From: Heloderma charlesbogerti
Taxonomy: Eukaryota > Chordata > Lepidosauria > Squamata > Helodermatidae
Direction: 5' to 3'
NCBI GenBank assembly: GCA_026122225.1
Contig: JANEZZ010001873.1
Location: 124,001-188,000 of the forward strand
DNA: 64,000 nt
Shown here: piece after piece, positions 38,901 to 48,292 of the stretch
How the letters are laid out: each line of letters starts with the position of its first letter
How positions within the stretch are numbered: the first letter of the stretch is position 1
Program-made: the position numbers and the translations under genes
The notes under the pieces: generated by a model
What the model saw: only the letters and a program-made list of their open reading frames with translations
Told to the model about the DNA's origin: nothing
Databases searched by the model: none

Positions 38901-41900
38901 GAGGCTATGAAGACAATCTTATGGTTCGGGTAGGTGTATATGGGAGAAGATAATCCTTCAGGTAGCCTGGCCCCCAGCCATTTAGGACTTTAAAAGTTAA
39001 TGCCAGCACTCTGAATTGGGCCCAGAAACTGACTGGAAGCCAGTACAGATTAAAGAGCACTGGTGTAATATGATGTGCCTGTTAACAAGCTCACAGCTGT
39101 TACATCATGTTTGGACTAATGTAATGTGCTGTACATAGGGCTGCCTTTGAAAACTGTTCAGAAACTTTAGCTGATCCAGAATGCTGTGGTCAGACTGTTG
39201 ACAGGATGGTTCAGAGGGAATGTGATTCCTTTGTTACAATGCTTTCACTGGCTACCAGACTGTTTCTTTAGTATTTTTAGTGAAAGGTAGGATGATACTA
39301 TGCATGTTTACTAAGACACAAGTCCCCCCTTATTTTAATGAGACTTCTACACAAGCTTGCTTATAAGAACATACAGTCAGGGCCAGAAATATTGGAACAA
39401 GGATAACTGTTTTGGCAGTTGGCCTCTGTACACCACCGCATTGAAGTTGAAAGGAAACACACCCAGATGGGAGCGAAGTCAGGACTTTCAGCTGTAATTC
39501 AAGAGGTTTGACAAAAGTGGGGCACTGACCATTCAGGAAGGACAGCCAGTGGCATACACACACACCCATCGTTGGTGGCTCATAAGTAATGGAACGAATG
39601 GCTGACAAGCAGCTGCATGGCTGGGTGTGGCCTGTTTCCTGGGTACCACATGACAATCAAGCAGATAAAAGGCCTGGAGGTGGTTCTGAGTGTTACATTT
39701 GCATTTGGTAGCTGTTCACTGCAACTCCCAACATGAGGTCCAAAGAGGTGTCCATGTGAGTGAAGGAGGCCATCATTAGGCTGAGGAAACAAAATAAACC
39801 CATCAGAGAGATGGCAAAAACAGTGGGAGTGGCCAATACAACAGTTTGGAACATCCTGAAAAAGAAGGAATTAACTGGCAAGCTCAGCAACAGCAAAAGG
39901 CCTGGAAGACCACGGAAGACAACTAAAGTGGATGACCACAGAATGCTGCTCATGGTGAAGAGGAACCCTTTCACAACATCTAGCCTCTTGTGGAGGTAGG
40001 CATGTCATTGTCAATATCTACAGTCAAGAGACGGCTTTATGAATGTAAATACAGAGGCTTCACAACAAGGTGCAAGCCACTGGTAACGCTCAAGAACAGA
40101 AAGGCCAGATTAGCCTTTGCCAGCAAACACCTAAAAAAGCCTGCCCAGTTCTGGAATAAGATTCTTTGGACTGATGAAACCAAGATTAACTTGTACCAGA
40201 ATGATGGGAAGAGAAAAGTATGGAGAAGGAAAGGAACAGCTCATGATCCAAAGCATCCCACATCATCTGTCAAACATGGTGGAGACAGTGTTATGGCATG
40301 GGCATGTATGGCTGCCAATGGAACCAAGTCACTGGTGTTTATTGATGACCTGACTGCTGATCAAAGCAGCAGGATGAATTCTGAAGTGTATAGGGCTATA
40401 CTTTCTGCTCAGATTCAGCCGAATGCTGCCAAACTGATAGGATGCCACTTCATATTGCAGATGGATAATGACCCAAAACATACAGCAAAAGCTACCCCAG
40501 AGTTTCTCAAGGCAAAGAAGTGGGATGTTCTTCAATGGCCAAGTCAGTCACCTGATCTCCACCCAATAGAGCATGCGGTTCACTTACTGAAGTCAAGACT
40601 GAAGGCAGAAAGACCCACAAACAAGCAGCAGCTGAAGGCAGCTTCAGTAAAGGCCTGGCAAAGCATCTCAGGGGAGGAAACTCAGCATTTGGTCATGTCC
40701 ACGGGTTCCAGACTTCATGTAGTCATTGACTACAAAGGATTTTCCTCCAGGTATTAAAGGCGATCCTTAAGTTTGAAATGATGTTGGTTTGTTCCATTAC
40801 TTATGAGCCACCGGGGGGGGGGGGGATGTATGCCACTGGCTGTCCTTCCTGAATGGTTAGTGCCCCACTTTTGTCAAACCCCTTGAATTACAGCTGAAAG
40901 TCCTGACTTCGCTCCCATCTGAGTGTGTTTCCTTTCACCTTCAGTGTGGTGGTGTACAGAGGCCAACTGCCAAAATAGTTACCCTTGTTCCAGTATTTCT
41001 GGCCCTGACTGTAAGAAGAGCCATAGTGGATCAGACCAAGGGTCCACCTAGTCCTGCATTCTGTTTACACAGTGACCAACCAGCTGCTAATGAGAAACCC
41101 ACAAGCAGGACCTGAGGACCACAGCACCCTCCCACCCATGTTCCCCAGCAGCTGGTGTACATAGGCGTGCTGCCTCTGATACTGGAAGCAGCATATAGCC
41201 ATCAAGACTAGCAGCCATTGATAGCCTTATCCTCCATGAATTTGACATTAGTGCTACAGTCTTAGACTGGTTTTCTTATTGAAGTGGCAGGGCTGAAAAT
41301 GTGCTGAATACATAAACTGCAATTTTCCACATTATTTATTTGGAATATTTATATAACACTTTTCAACAAAAAGTGGTCAAAGCAGTTTATACAGTGAAAA
41401 TGTAGCTTGGAAATAAGTAATCGGTTCTCTGAAAAAAAATCTGCCATTGATTCCTTGTCTGGTCTTGAATTAATTGCTTATCTCTAAGCCTCTGTACTCC
41501 TCACCTGCAAAATAGGACCATTAATTGGTTGCCCTTTATCCGGCCCTTCTGCAGCTCTCACTGCATTTTTAAGCTGGATATTAGTATCTGATCTATACTA
41601 AGTCAAACATGGAATTTTTGTTTTTGTATATTATGCATGTTATCCCCAATGTATGGCTTAGAGTGCAGCAGATACTTGTGACTAATTCCATATCCTGAGT
41701 CACCAGTGGTAGACCCCAGGTTTCTAGTGAAAAATTAAAAAGTAGATCACACAAGCCTGACGTTTACTCACTGCTGGTGTAAAGCAGTACTGGTGTAATT
41801 CATGTTCTGCTTCATCATGAAACTTGCATTAAAATCCCATTTGCATACAGATTTCACAAAGTTTTTTGAGAAATTGCAAAGTTTCAAGAACTAGTTTATC

Positions 41901-44804
41901 TACTTCCCTTGCTTTCGTGTTTGCTGAGCAATCCTGTAGAATATGAATACTGAGCAGCAGAAATAGTACTTTCACTGTATCTTAAATTTTCTCTACAGAA
42001 TGAAGACTCAGCTTGACCTGATGCAAATATCGTCCAACCATGATGAAAGCCAACCAGAATACAAACAAATGCAAATGGATACCACATCTTTAGTCAATGA
42101 TATCTTAGCCTTGAATCTCACTGCAGTTAATTTGGATGCTGCAAAAGGTATGTAGGCACTTTCAAATATGGAAGACCTTAATTATTTTATAAAACACTAT
42201 CACCTATTGATATAATTATGAGTTCTTAAAATGAATAAGTAACTTCCACTGACCACAATGATTTTGGATTGCCCCAATAATTTGTAAAAGTGGAGATATG
42301 CTGAAACTATTTCATTTTGATATTAAAAAATGTTTGAGTCGAAAGTGCTTTCCGCACTATATTCATAACACTGTGGTTTTACCTTCTGTCTTAAAAGCAG
42401 ACCTTTTATGTGGAGATACTGAACATTCCGTATCACAAAGCCCTGGAAATAAATGGGAAGATAAGAAAAACATACAGGATACATTCTATGTAAGTTGCCA
42501 CATTTAGTGAACGGTAAATATTACTTGTTACTTTTATACTGATTTATCAGAACAGTATTTGACTTAAATATCTTTTTAGCCAGTGGCAGGAGTGGATATT
42601 TTGGATACTGGTAGGCATATTGCTACTCAACTTATGTCGATATCAGCAACTACTGCATTTAGAAGCATGAGTCATGAGGTAAGGTTGTATGTTTAGTCTT
42701 CTCATAGCTTGATATCTCTAATTTTGGTAATGGAGACCTTTCCAAATCTGTCCACTCAAAATCATTTTCAACCCATCATGCCTACAATGAGGATGGCTTG
42801 AAACATTGTTTTTAAATGTAAGCTGCATGGATTGTATGTTCCTCAGGGGCTCTTAGTATCTCACTGTGTTTTCTAAGATACTATCTATCCTAGCACAGGT
42901 AGAGTGCCTGCCTTCTCCTGCTGTATGATATGCATGTTTGTTCACTAAAGCACTCAGACCATTTTTGGAAGGAAAAGTTCCATACAACCCTCCCTCTACC
43001 CATGCATGTCTTCCTTGTCTTGTCCAGTGCAAGTTACGAGATTCTATACTAGGATTGGTCATGCACTAGCATTTTACACAGTACACTACAGAAATCTTAA
43101 CATACTTGCTGAAGATACTAATTGCAAAACAAATTGGTGGTTTCGAGATTGTACTAAATATGGTGTCCTCTTTAATTTCAGGAGGCGCGTTATAATTATT
43201 ACATGAAACATCAAATGCTTTCAGATGAATTGCAAACACAGACCTTACCTCTAAATAAAAAGTATACATTGCCAAAACCTCAGCCTTCAAAGAACACAAC
43301 TTCAGGAGTTGCTCCTTCTTGCCGTAGTATCAAAGCAAATAACCAAAAGAAACTGAAAATGCAAATATTACAAAGAAAAAGTGTCAAGGAACCTAGTTTC
43401 TCTGATTCACTTGGTTTTACGTGCAAAGCACAAGCTGTGAACTTTAATTTCTCTGGCTCAAACAATAATTTGAATCTACTTAATGTGAAAGAATCTCAAA
43501 AAGAGAGCAAGGAAACCTTCCTATCAGAAAATACCAGTAGTTTTCTTAAGATGACAAAAGTTCTTCCACTTCCTGCGGTAACACTTCCTTCTGAAACCGG
43601 GTTCTCATTTACTGCATTCCCAAATGTAGTCCAGTCAACAGCACCACCTGTAGCTGCTTTAAACTCATACTCTTCAGGTGCTGTTGTGGAACTTCCAGCT
43701 CCACTTCTTGTTTCCAGTTCAAGTGGTAGCTTGACAATGCCCACTGCAAGTAAGGGCTCAACCCTCTCTCTCAAAAAAGAGAACTCAGTTTTCTCCACTC
43801 TTTTTCTGGGAAAATCTAAAAGCCAAGATTGCAATATAAGAAAAAAGATAAATGGATATGGTTCAGTGTCAGTTTTCTCTACTACTTCTGTTACTAATAC
43901 AACTACTACCACCATCAGTCCTAAGCCAGGCACAGCAGTAAGTGAGAATCCATTCTTCTCAGCTTTTTCTACCAATGCTGAAAGTGATTGTTTTCAGACA
44001 ACTAAACCAAAGAGTTCAGAGCAGACCTCATTTTCATTTTTTCTTCCCACTCAGAAGGCAGTGCAAGGGAACAAAGCTGTCTGCTTCAGTAAGGAGAATA
44101 ATCTGGGACACAGTTGGCTCACATCATCTGCAGTTGTTTCTGGTATGCACTTGGTAGAGAACTCTAATGTCACTTCCAGCTTGGCCTGCAAACGATCAAA
44201 TTATGCTTCTGATGAGACCTATGCTTCAAAAGAGAAGTCTGTATCTGGTGTTGTCTCTCCAAATAATTACTCTTGGGCAAGCAACACTCCATGCTTGTTT
44301 TCTTTCAAGGGGTGTCTCAAAAATAGTTCTGGCCCTTTGACCTCCTCCATGATGCCTTCCAATAAAACTGAATATGCACATGAGAAATCAATGAAAACAA
44401 CAGAAAAAAATCCAGATGTTAAAAAACCTGTGCCTTCAAGAAATAATGTACCTGTTTTTCAGGAGCTGAAAGACCTGGTATGCCACTCTTCCTTGTTCTC
44501 CGTAGGCAAGTCTCTGAAATCAGAAACTGATGGTATTTTTGTTACTCAGCGAAATGTAGCCTGTGATACTCCTGCAAACAGCACTTTAATTTCAGCTATT
44601 CTTGCTGAAGAAAGCAATCTATTAGAAAATGCTTCAACATCTGTGGAAGACCATAGAAGATCTCCTTCAATAACTAATGGACCAAGTTGCACAGTAAATT
44701 CAGATTCTGATGTAGAAGATCTAAGTCAAACATCCAACGGTAGTGACTCTAGCAGTACATCAGAGTACTTTTCTGTTGCTGAAGATAAAGTATTACCTAG
44801 TTGA
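29385..44804 (+). CDS. TRIM-type RING/B-box/coiled-coil protein with an unusual C-terminus
   Basis: Coding segments: 29385-29960, 33074-33160, 35462-35695, 36892-36914, 41999-42147, 42401-42489, 42580-42678, 43182-44804. They join in frame to 959 residues plus stop. RING C3HC4: C7, C10, C23, H25, C28, C31, C83, C86, with a 51-residue Pro/Gly/Arg-rich loop before the last pair. B-box2: C146, H149, C158, C161, C166, C169, H174, H179. A coiled coil follows (about 193-300). The 234-bp and 23-bp exons are the TRIM/butyrophilin pattern, but no B30.2/SPRY appears; the last exon gives 540 Ser/Thr-rich residues. RING and B-box predict an E3 ubiquitin ligase; substrate unknown. The start at 29385 gives MEASLTCAVC, as in many TRIMs; an in-frame ATG at 29187 is upstream but lies in CpG-rich leader. 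I do not recognise a named orthologue. Exon borders in the middle are by frame and consensus only. Confidence 0.82.
30268..30622. repeat. Long MITE with GGGCGCAATCC ends (copy 4 of 5)
   Basis: Perfect TAA on both sides; GGGCGCAATCCTGTGG at the left and ATAGGATTGCACCC at the right. Interior GGCTAGACAGCC...GCTGTCTAGCC and GTGGAGGG...CCCTCCAC dyads. Confidence 0.8.
31617..31968. repeat. Uninterrupted copy of the 1805-2870 repeat
   Basis: AAGGGTGGGCAACCTGAGG at the left and GAAAGAGGTTTCCCACCCT at the right form short inverted ends. Interior CTCTCCTAAGGCTTAG and GGAATGTGGCCCCTGAGAG match the split copy. Likely a hAT-type non-autonomous element. Confidence 0.65.
32017..32785 (-). mobile_element. 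L1-type retrotransposon insertion, 5'-truncated
   Basis: Bounded by a perfect 17-bp direct repeat TCTGGCTTGGGTTTCTT (32000-32016 and 32786-32802). A poly-T run directly inside the left copy is a poly-A tail on the minus strand. No open frame; the segment is A-rich 3' sequence. Tail plus long target duplication is the mark of target-primed reverse transcription. Confidence 0.8.
33074..33160 (+). CDS. TRIM-type gene, exon 2 (coiled coil)
   Basis: Encodes LAFFSNLKKIRELHLNLMKE then MTVPPKDAG. Acceptor GTTTTACAG, donor GGG|GTAAGA; 29 codons, close to the about 96-bp coiled-coil exon of TRIM genes. Confidence 0.82.
33371..33743. repeat. Long MITE (copy 5 of 5)
   Basis: TTA then GAGTGCCATAGGAT at the left, ATTGGATTGCACCC at the right. 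Shares GCTAGACAGCCAAAATTGGC and CCTGCATTGGATAG with other copies. Confidence 0.65.
34395..34990 (-). mobile_element. LINE 3' fragment (L2/CR1 group)
   Basis: On the minus strand the wording STTAPRLWNSLLGKV and AKESLLSFQNV matches the C-terminal end of L2-like ORF2, with several frame shifts. The plus strand starts with the inverted 3' tail (CAAGGCAGCTAATATTCAGT). Confidence 0.65.
35015..35135. repeat. hAT-like MITE, CTCCAGATGTT family
   Basis: GGGTTTCTCCAGATGTTATT mirrored by GGCAACAACATCAAGAGGGA; central TAAGAATTGGCAATGG. Confidence 0.5.
35462..35695 (+). CDS. TRIM-type gene, exon 3 (234-bp coiled-coil exon)
   Basis: 78 codons, from AVMQLEEELIKTEFEKVCKA to LLDECDPQRFLE, heptad-like and charged. 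Acceptor ATTTTAG, donor GAG|GTGAAA. Length equals the family-typical 231-234 bp. Confidence 0.88.
36040..36430 (-). mobile_element. LINE 3' fragment (L2/CR1 group)
   Basis: The plus strand reads GCTGCTTTGACATAAAATAA, then AATGTCTTAGCAGCTTGTC and GGGAGGGATTTCCACAGTCT, the inverted 3' end wording of lizard L2/CR1 copies. No intact frame. Confidence 0.55.
36892..36914 (+). CDS. TRIM-type gene, exon 4 (23-bp microexon)
   Basis: Encodes VACSLNQ plus two bases. Acceptor TTCACAG, donor AAAG|GTGAGT. A 23-bp exon right after the 234-bp exon is a signature of TRIM and butyrophilin genes. Confidence 0.8.
37175..37312. repeat. hAT-like MITE, CATCTGGAGGG family
   Basis: TGTGGCCCTCCAGATGTTGT on the left and CTACTGGAGGGCCACAAGTT on the right; ends ATGTGGGCATCC / CTGACCCCTGC. 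Confidence 0.65.
37645..39265 (+). mobile_element. L2-clade LINE relic split by another LINE insertion
   Basis: Plus-strand pieces read [38 protein letters not shown] and MAVHALTT up to about 38512; the text resumes at about 39085 with TCATGTTTGGACTAATGTAA and GGGCTGCCTTTGAAAACTG, the next piece of the same protein. Many stops and shifts; inactive. Confidence 0.75.
38513..39083 (-). mobile_element. L2-clade LINE 3' end inserted in the relic
   Basis: Opposite orientation to its host: the plus strand carries AGGGTCTTCACCTGGCACTG and CAGGTAGCCTGGCCCCCAGC, close to the 3' part of the element at 9350-10840. The A/T-rich tail end (TTTATTTATTTATTA) is at the left. Confidence 0.75.
39374..41011 (+). 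mobile_element. Tc1-type DNA transposon, nearly full length, inactive
   Basis: Inverted repeats of over 200 bp: CAGTCAGGGCCAGAAATATT at the left, GTATTTCTGGCCCTGACTG at the right, with TA target duplication at 39372 and 41012. It is 1638 bp, about the size of Tc1 elements. The transposase gene inside is broken by a stop codon and a frame change. A G-run interrupts the right repeat near 40813. Sits in a TRIM-gene intron in the same orientation as the gene. Confidence 0.93.
39732..40757 (+). pseudogene. Tc1-type transposase, disrupted
   Basis: The N-terminal helix-turn-helix pair reads VKEAIIRLRKQNKPIREMAK and VANTTVWNILKKKELTGKL with the GRPRKT hook, after an early TGA following MRSKEVSM. The frame then shifts near 39990 to SISTVKRRLYECKYRGFTTR and the catalytic core: WTDETKINL (Asp), MDNDPKHTAKA (Asp), SPDLHPIEHAVHLL (Glu). 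All three DDE residues are present. Compared with the family length of about 340 residues only the frame is damaged. Confidence 0.9.
41015..41240. repeat. Dispersed repeat, second copy
   Basis: Reads AAGAGCCATAGTGGATCAGA, GTCCACCTAGTCCTGCATTC, CCCACAAGCAGGACCTGAGG and GATAGCCTTATCCTCCATGA. More complete than the copy at 563-745; it begins right next to the Tc1 right end. Confidence 0.65.
41325..41430. repeat. SINE/LINE tail fragment
   Basis: TTATTTATTTGGAATATTTATATAAC-type wording followed by GGTCAAAGCAGTTTATACAG is a common inverted 3' tail of lizard LINE/SINE copies. Confidence 0.4.
41999..42147 (+). CDS. TRIM-type gene, exon 5
   Basis: Encodes MKTQLDLMQISSNHDESQPE then YKQMQMDTTSLVNDILALNL and TAVNLDAAK. 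Acceptor CTCTACAG, donor AAAG|GTATGT; phases fit both neighbours. Confidence 0.8.
42401..42489 (+). CDS. TRIM-type gene, exon 6
   Basis: Encodes DLLCGDTEHSVSQSPGNKWE then DKKNIQDTFY. Acceptor TTAAAAGCAG, donor TAT|GTAAGT. A nearby AAAAG is a weaker alternative acceptor. Confidence 0.72.
42580..42678 (+). CDS. TRIM-type gene, exon 7
   Basis: Encodes PVAGVDILDTGRHIATQLMS then ISATTAFRSMSHE, 33 codons in phase. Acceptor CTTTTTAG, donor GAG|GTAAGG. Confidence 0.8.
43182..44804 (+). CDS. TRIM-type gene, exon 8 (540-residue Ser/Thr-rich C-terminus)
   Basis: Opens EARYNYYMKHQMLSDELQ after TTTAATTTCAG and stays open for 540 codons. It is low in complexity, Ser/Thr/Asn-rich, with recurring Phe-Ser motifs (GFSFTAF, SVFSTLF, PFFSAF, SFSFFLP, CLFSFKG, SLFSVGK) but no FG dipeptide. 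Basic patches (KKLKMQ, IRKKINGYG) and an acidic end (SDSDVEDLSQ, SSSTSEYFSVAED) are present. No known domain is recognised; it is probably largely disordered. Confidence 0.85.
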   Translation, partial: EARYNYYMKHQMLSDELQTQTLPLNKKYTLPKPQPSKNTTSGVAPSCRSIKANNQKKLKMQILQRKSVKEPSFSDSLGFTCKAQAVNFNFSGSNNNLNLLNVKESQKESKETFLSENTSSFLKMTKVLPLPAVTLPSETGFSFTAFPNVVQSTAPPVAALNSYSSGAVVELPAPLLVSSSSGSLTMPTASKGSTLSLKKENSVFSTLFLGKSKSQDCNIRKKINGYGSVSVFSTTSVTNTTTTTISPKPGTAVSENPFFSAFSTNAESDCFQTTKPKSSEQTSFSFFLPTQKAVQGNKAVCFSKENNLGHSWLTSSAVVSGMHLVENSNVTSSLACKRSNYASDETYASKEKSVSGVVSPNNYSWASNTPCLFSFKGCLKNSSGPLTSSMMPSNKTEYAHEKSMKTTEKNPDVKKPVPSRNNVPVFQELKDLVCHSSLFSVGKSLKSETDGIFVTQRNVACDTPANSTLISAILAEESNLLENASTSVEDHRRSPSITNGPSCTVNSDSDVEDLSQTSNGSDSSSTSEYFSVAEDKVLPS

Positions 44805-45700
44805 AGATTGGGCACATGTAAGAGAATGAAGCAGAAGAGTTTACTGAATACTGTAAATCTTACTAGTATTCCTAAGGAGCAATGTGATCAAATGTAATAT
44901 CAGTCACAAATATTTTTTATATAATTTAGTACATTATTCTGAAGCACATGACACCCATCTGGGTTGTTTGTCTTACTTTCTTCTCAAATAGCTAACTTTA
45001 AAAACCTGCAGCAGTATTCAAAATAATTACAAATTTGGAGATACAGCTATGCAAACCTTCAGCTATATATTTTTCTGTTATGGCCAAAATGAAACTGTGG
45101 CTTAATATCAGTTTTCTAAGAAGAATCTGAAACCATGGTTTAATTATATTTGCAAATCCTGTTTAGTGTTGGTTTATTAAACTCCATTTTCCTGTTTCCA
45201 ATACAATGGGAAATTGTGCTTTATTTTAACTAGGATTGAGGCCCAAAGCCACACTCCTGAGGAGAGGGCTAGTAAAGGGTGTGGAACCTGCTGATAATTC
45301 CCAGCTTCATAAAACTGTGATTAAGCCATTGTTATGGCCTCTGATCTGTATACATTCTAGCACTATCGAAAGCCCTTCCTACAAGTTTCTTAACATTTGT
45401 GTGTTTTAGTTTGTTATACCTAGCATTTTTCCTCAGCTACATGTCTACAGATTTCCCTTCCTCACCCAGTTGGAAACATGTGACAGAATTCTGTTCAAGG
45501 GTGTTGAATTAGAAATTCTTTCCTACCTTGTTCAGTAGCAAGAGATGGTGCAGCCACTACACAAAGTGTGATAAGAGCTCAATGAATCTTCAAGATGTGG
45601 TACTGAAATTAACTGCTTAATATATAGCATCCAGGTGTTTCTTCTTTATATTTGAATATCATATGGCAGTAACTCTATTAATTTCAGTAAATAAATTCTG
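44805..45700 (+). other. TRIM-type gene 3' untranslated region, probable
   Basis: Repeat-poor sequence after the stop, ending at an AATAAA at 45690-45695, the first good polyadenylation signal seen. Length of about 890 bp is inferred. Confidence 0.45.
45690..45695 (+). terminator. Candidate polyadenylation signal AATAAA for the TRIM-type gene
   Basis: Reads GTAAATAAATTCTG. It is the first canonical signal downstream of the stop at 44804. Confidence 0.4.
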
Positions 45701-47630
45701 AAACTTAAATGTGAACTGAGTACTTCTCTTTACAAGTTTAAGAAAAATGAATGTCCTTTAGGAACAGATATGTATCAGATTATGTAAAGGCATTATTTCA
45801 TGTTTGTCTTATAGATCATAAGAAGCCTTGCAGCTTGGCCTGGAAGTACATAAGCAATATGTCTTAACACTCTTTTCCCACGGCTAGCTTCTTTTCTCGC
45901 TAACCCCTGGAGCTTCCTGCCTTCTTTCGCTATAATACAGTTGAAGTCAGTACTAGAAATTTCCTCTGTAATTTCATAGCTTGGGGCGCGCTTTCCACCT
46001 TGCATTCCACTAGTTCTTGCCCATCATATTTTGATTCTTCTTTCCCATCCTTGTATTGCTGTCACTACTGCCATCACCTTATGCAGTTCTTCTGATCACT
46101 ACCAGGGGGGAGGGAGAGCAGGCAAGCACACCGCAGAACTTAAGCCAGAAGCCAGCATGGATGCTTCCCTTCCTGTCTATACTTGGCATGGGGTGCTTGA
46201 AGGACTAGAGTCAGATGGGAAAGCAAGGAAAGGTGACCTTTCCACATTCTTAGGTCAGAGGTTTGGGCATGATCTTCCCCTATCCTTAGCTGGGGTCTCC
46301 TGCCACCTACCAGCTTGGTTTGAGAAAAAGGGTACTGCCCTCCAGTCAAACAACATGCATTCCAATCTGGCTTTGAAGGAAGAGGGAAGCAATGCATCTC
46401 TCGTATCTTTGCTGCCCAAAGCCAATTGACACTTCTTTTTTCTGGCTGCTGATAGACTGGGGGCTAGCTTATTGAAAAGATGCTAACCTACAGAAATGAC
46501 CCCTCCACTGATTTGTTGATTTTAACTGTATGTTACGTTGGGAGCCAATTTTGGTTGAAAAGATGAAATGTTTAGTTTCATTAAATATTATTAGAAATGG
46601 CTTGGAGATACCATTTAATCGTTGTTTTCCATCCTGATTCAGCTCCCTTAGTTGTGGATTTAAAGGGCATTCCTATGTTTCTGCACTTAAAATATGAACC
46701 TAGGTTCACTGAATATGTTATATGAATGTGTATATATACAGATGCATGTGCATATAGCCAGTTTGTAAACTATGAGTGATTTTTTATGAAGAAATCATAT
46801 TTTTACTTGAAAAGGGCAAGTTTCCCTGTCATCTTTCTCTTTTAGAAGTTCTATACATGGATCCTAACCCACTGGACCTTACATGTCTTCTAGGACTGGA
46901 GATAAATTGCTCAAGAGGCTTTGGTTTCTGTTTTAACCATTTCCTAGTAGATCACACTACTTGTTGGAGTGAGATGCGCTGGCTGCCTGCCATTCCTTTT
47001 CACTTTAATCCACTGCTATTCCGAAGACAGAGTTGTAATTTGTGTCCTACCCTTCCCTCCATCTACGCATTCTAGCTCAGAGCCTGCCACCAGTTGTGAT
47101 GCTTAGTGATCCAGTAGCATTTCCTCCAGAGTCGCTCATTCACTGCCTCTCACCTGTCTCCACCCACAAGCCTGTACCTGTTGTCCATTCATCATTTGCT
47201 TGGCGACTATTCATTCAAAACATTTAATACCCTGTTCTTCAGCTGCAAAGGCTCTCAGAACAGTTTACAGATAAAAAGACAGTCCCACACTCAGGCTAAA
47301 AATGTAAAGACACAGAAGGATAGGGAGGGAAAAGGAAAATAATGACACTGTATTGATTTGTAATGTTTTGCAGTTCTCCCTAACTGCACTCTCTGGTCAA
47401 GAAGCCAATATTGAAGCAGGAGGAGGTTGTATATAACTAGGGGATCCTGTTGGCTTCACTGAAAGCTAAATGAGGCATTATGTTAGGACTTGCATATGAG
47501 GGGACAGGCAGAAACTGCTGTTGTGACATTTGAGAGGTTATCCCAGCAGCAGGGTCTCCGTTTCCTAATTTGATTACTCATGGTGCAGAGGCATTCATCT
47601 TAATGGCAGCAGCACCCCTTTTGTTTTGAA
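45701..47630. other. Intergenic sequence, no gene seen
   Basis: Convergent space between the TRIM-type gene and DDX60. Apart from a short tail fragment at about 47225-47290 (CCTGTTCTTCAGCTGCAAAG) I see no gene, RNA gene or strong repeat. Confidence 0.4.
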
Positions 47631-47639
47631 TTGTAACGC

Positions 47640-47790
47640 ACCAGTAGAAGCTGCCTCCAGCTATATTGGACTATAACTCCCAGCATGCCCCAGCCAGTCT
47701 AGCTGCAGATACGTTGGACTACAATTCCCAGCATGGCTAGTGCATGCTTGGAGTTGTAGTCCCACCACAGCTGGAAGACACCTAGTTCAA
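47640..47790. repeat. MITE, TTGGACTACAACTCCCAGCATG dyads
   Basis: Three blocks of TTGGACTATAACTCCCAGC, TTGGACTACAATTCCCAGC and the inverted GGAGTTGTAGTCC. Related wording lies at 8040-8130. Confidence 0.55.
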
Positions 47791-48129
47791 AGAAGGCTGT
47801 GAGGACAAACATACCAAAATTAGAGACCAGCATTTACTTGTGAAAGCTTTGTCTTATTTTTCTGTGTTCTGCTCAGTGGAAAGTGAAGCAGGGAAAAGAG
47901 CCAGATGTTTTTTGCAGTTAGACTTGCCAAGTATTTATTTGAATTTGGGGCTTCCCACATCCTTCACTGAATTCCTGACCATGAATATACAAAAATCTCA
48001 ATAATGGGAATCTGGATCTATTTATTAGCATTTTAAATCTACCTAATGCTTTACAGAGTTTCTTTAAAACACAACAGCAAAAAAATACTAAGAAAAACAA
48101 GTAGTCTGTGCCAAAATTAACTTATAAGG

Positions 48130-48292
48130 CTTTACTCCTTCCTGTGAATTCCCAGTGCATAAGTTGCTGAAGATAAGCAGTTCTGGGTCTGGCCAGTGCC
48201 TGGATGGGAGACTCACATAGAAATCCTATGTATACTTCTTTGAGTTCCATGATGAAAGAAAAGTGGGAGGATATAAATGTATTAAATAACCA
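48130..48292 (+). repeat. 5S rRNA-derived SINE
   Basis: 48172-48213 reads GATAAGCAGTTCTGGGTCTG then GCCAGTGCCTGGATGGGAGAC, close to the A-box to C-box part of 5S rRNA. It is followed by a divergent body and the tail GGATATAAATGTATTAAATA. The RNA fold of a true 5S gene is not kept. Confidence 0.7.

Noticed and set aside
43496..43975. 159-codon antisense frame opposite TRIM exon 8
   Set aside because: Composition mirrors the Ser/Thr-rich sense frame and no splice or domain evidence supports it.
47225..47340. Extra DDX60 or TRIM exon
   Set aside because: No frame with family wording; it reads as a LINE/SINE tail.
48172..48213. Functional 5S rRNA gene
   Set aside because: Only the internal-promoter-like part is preserved and it carries a SINE tail.
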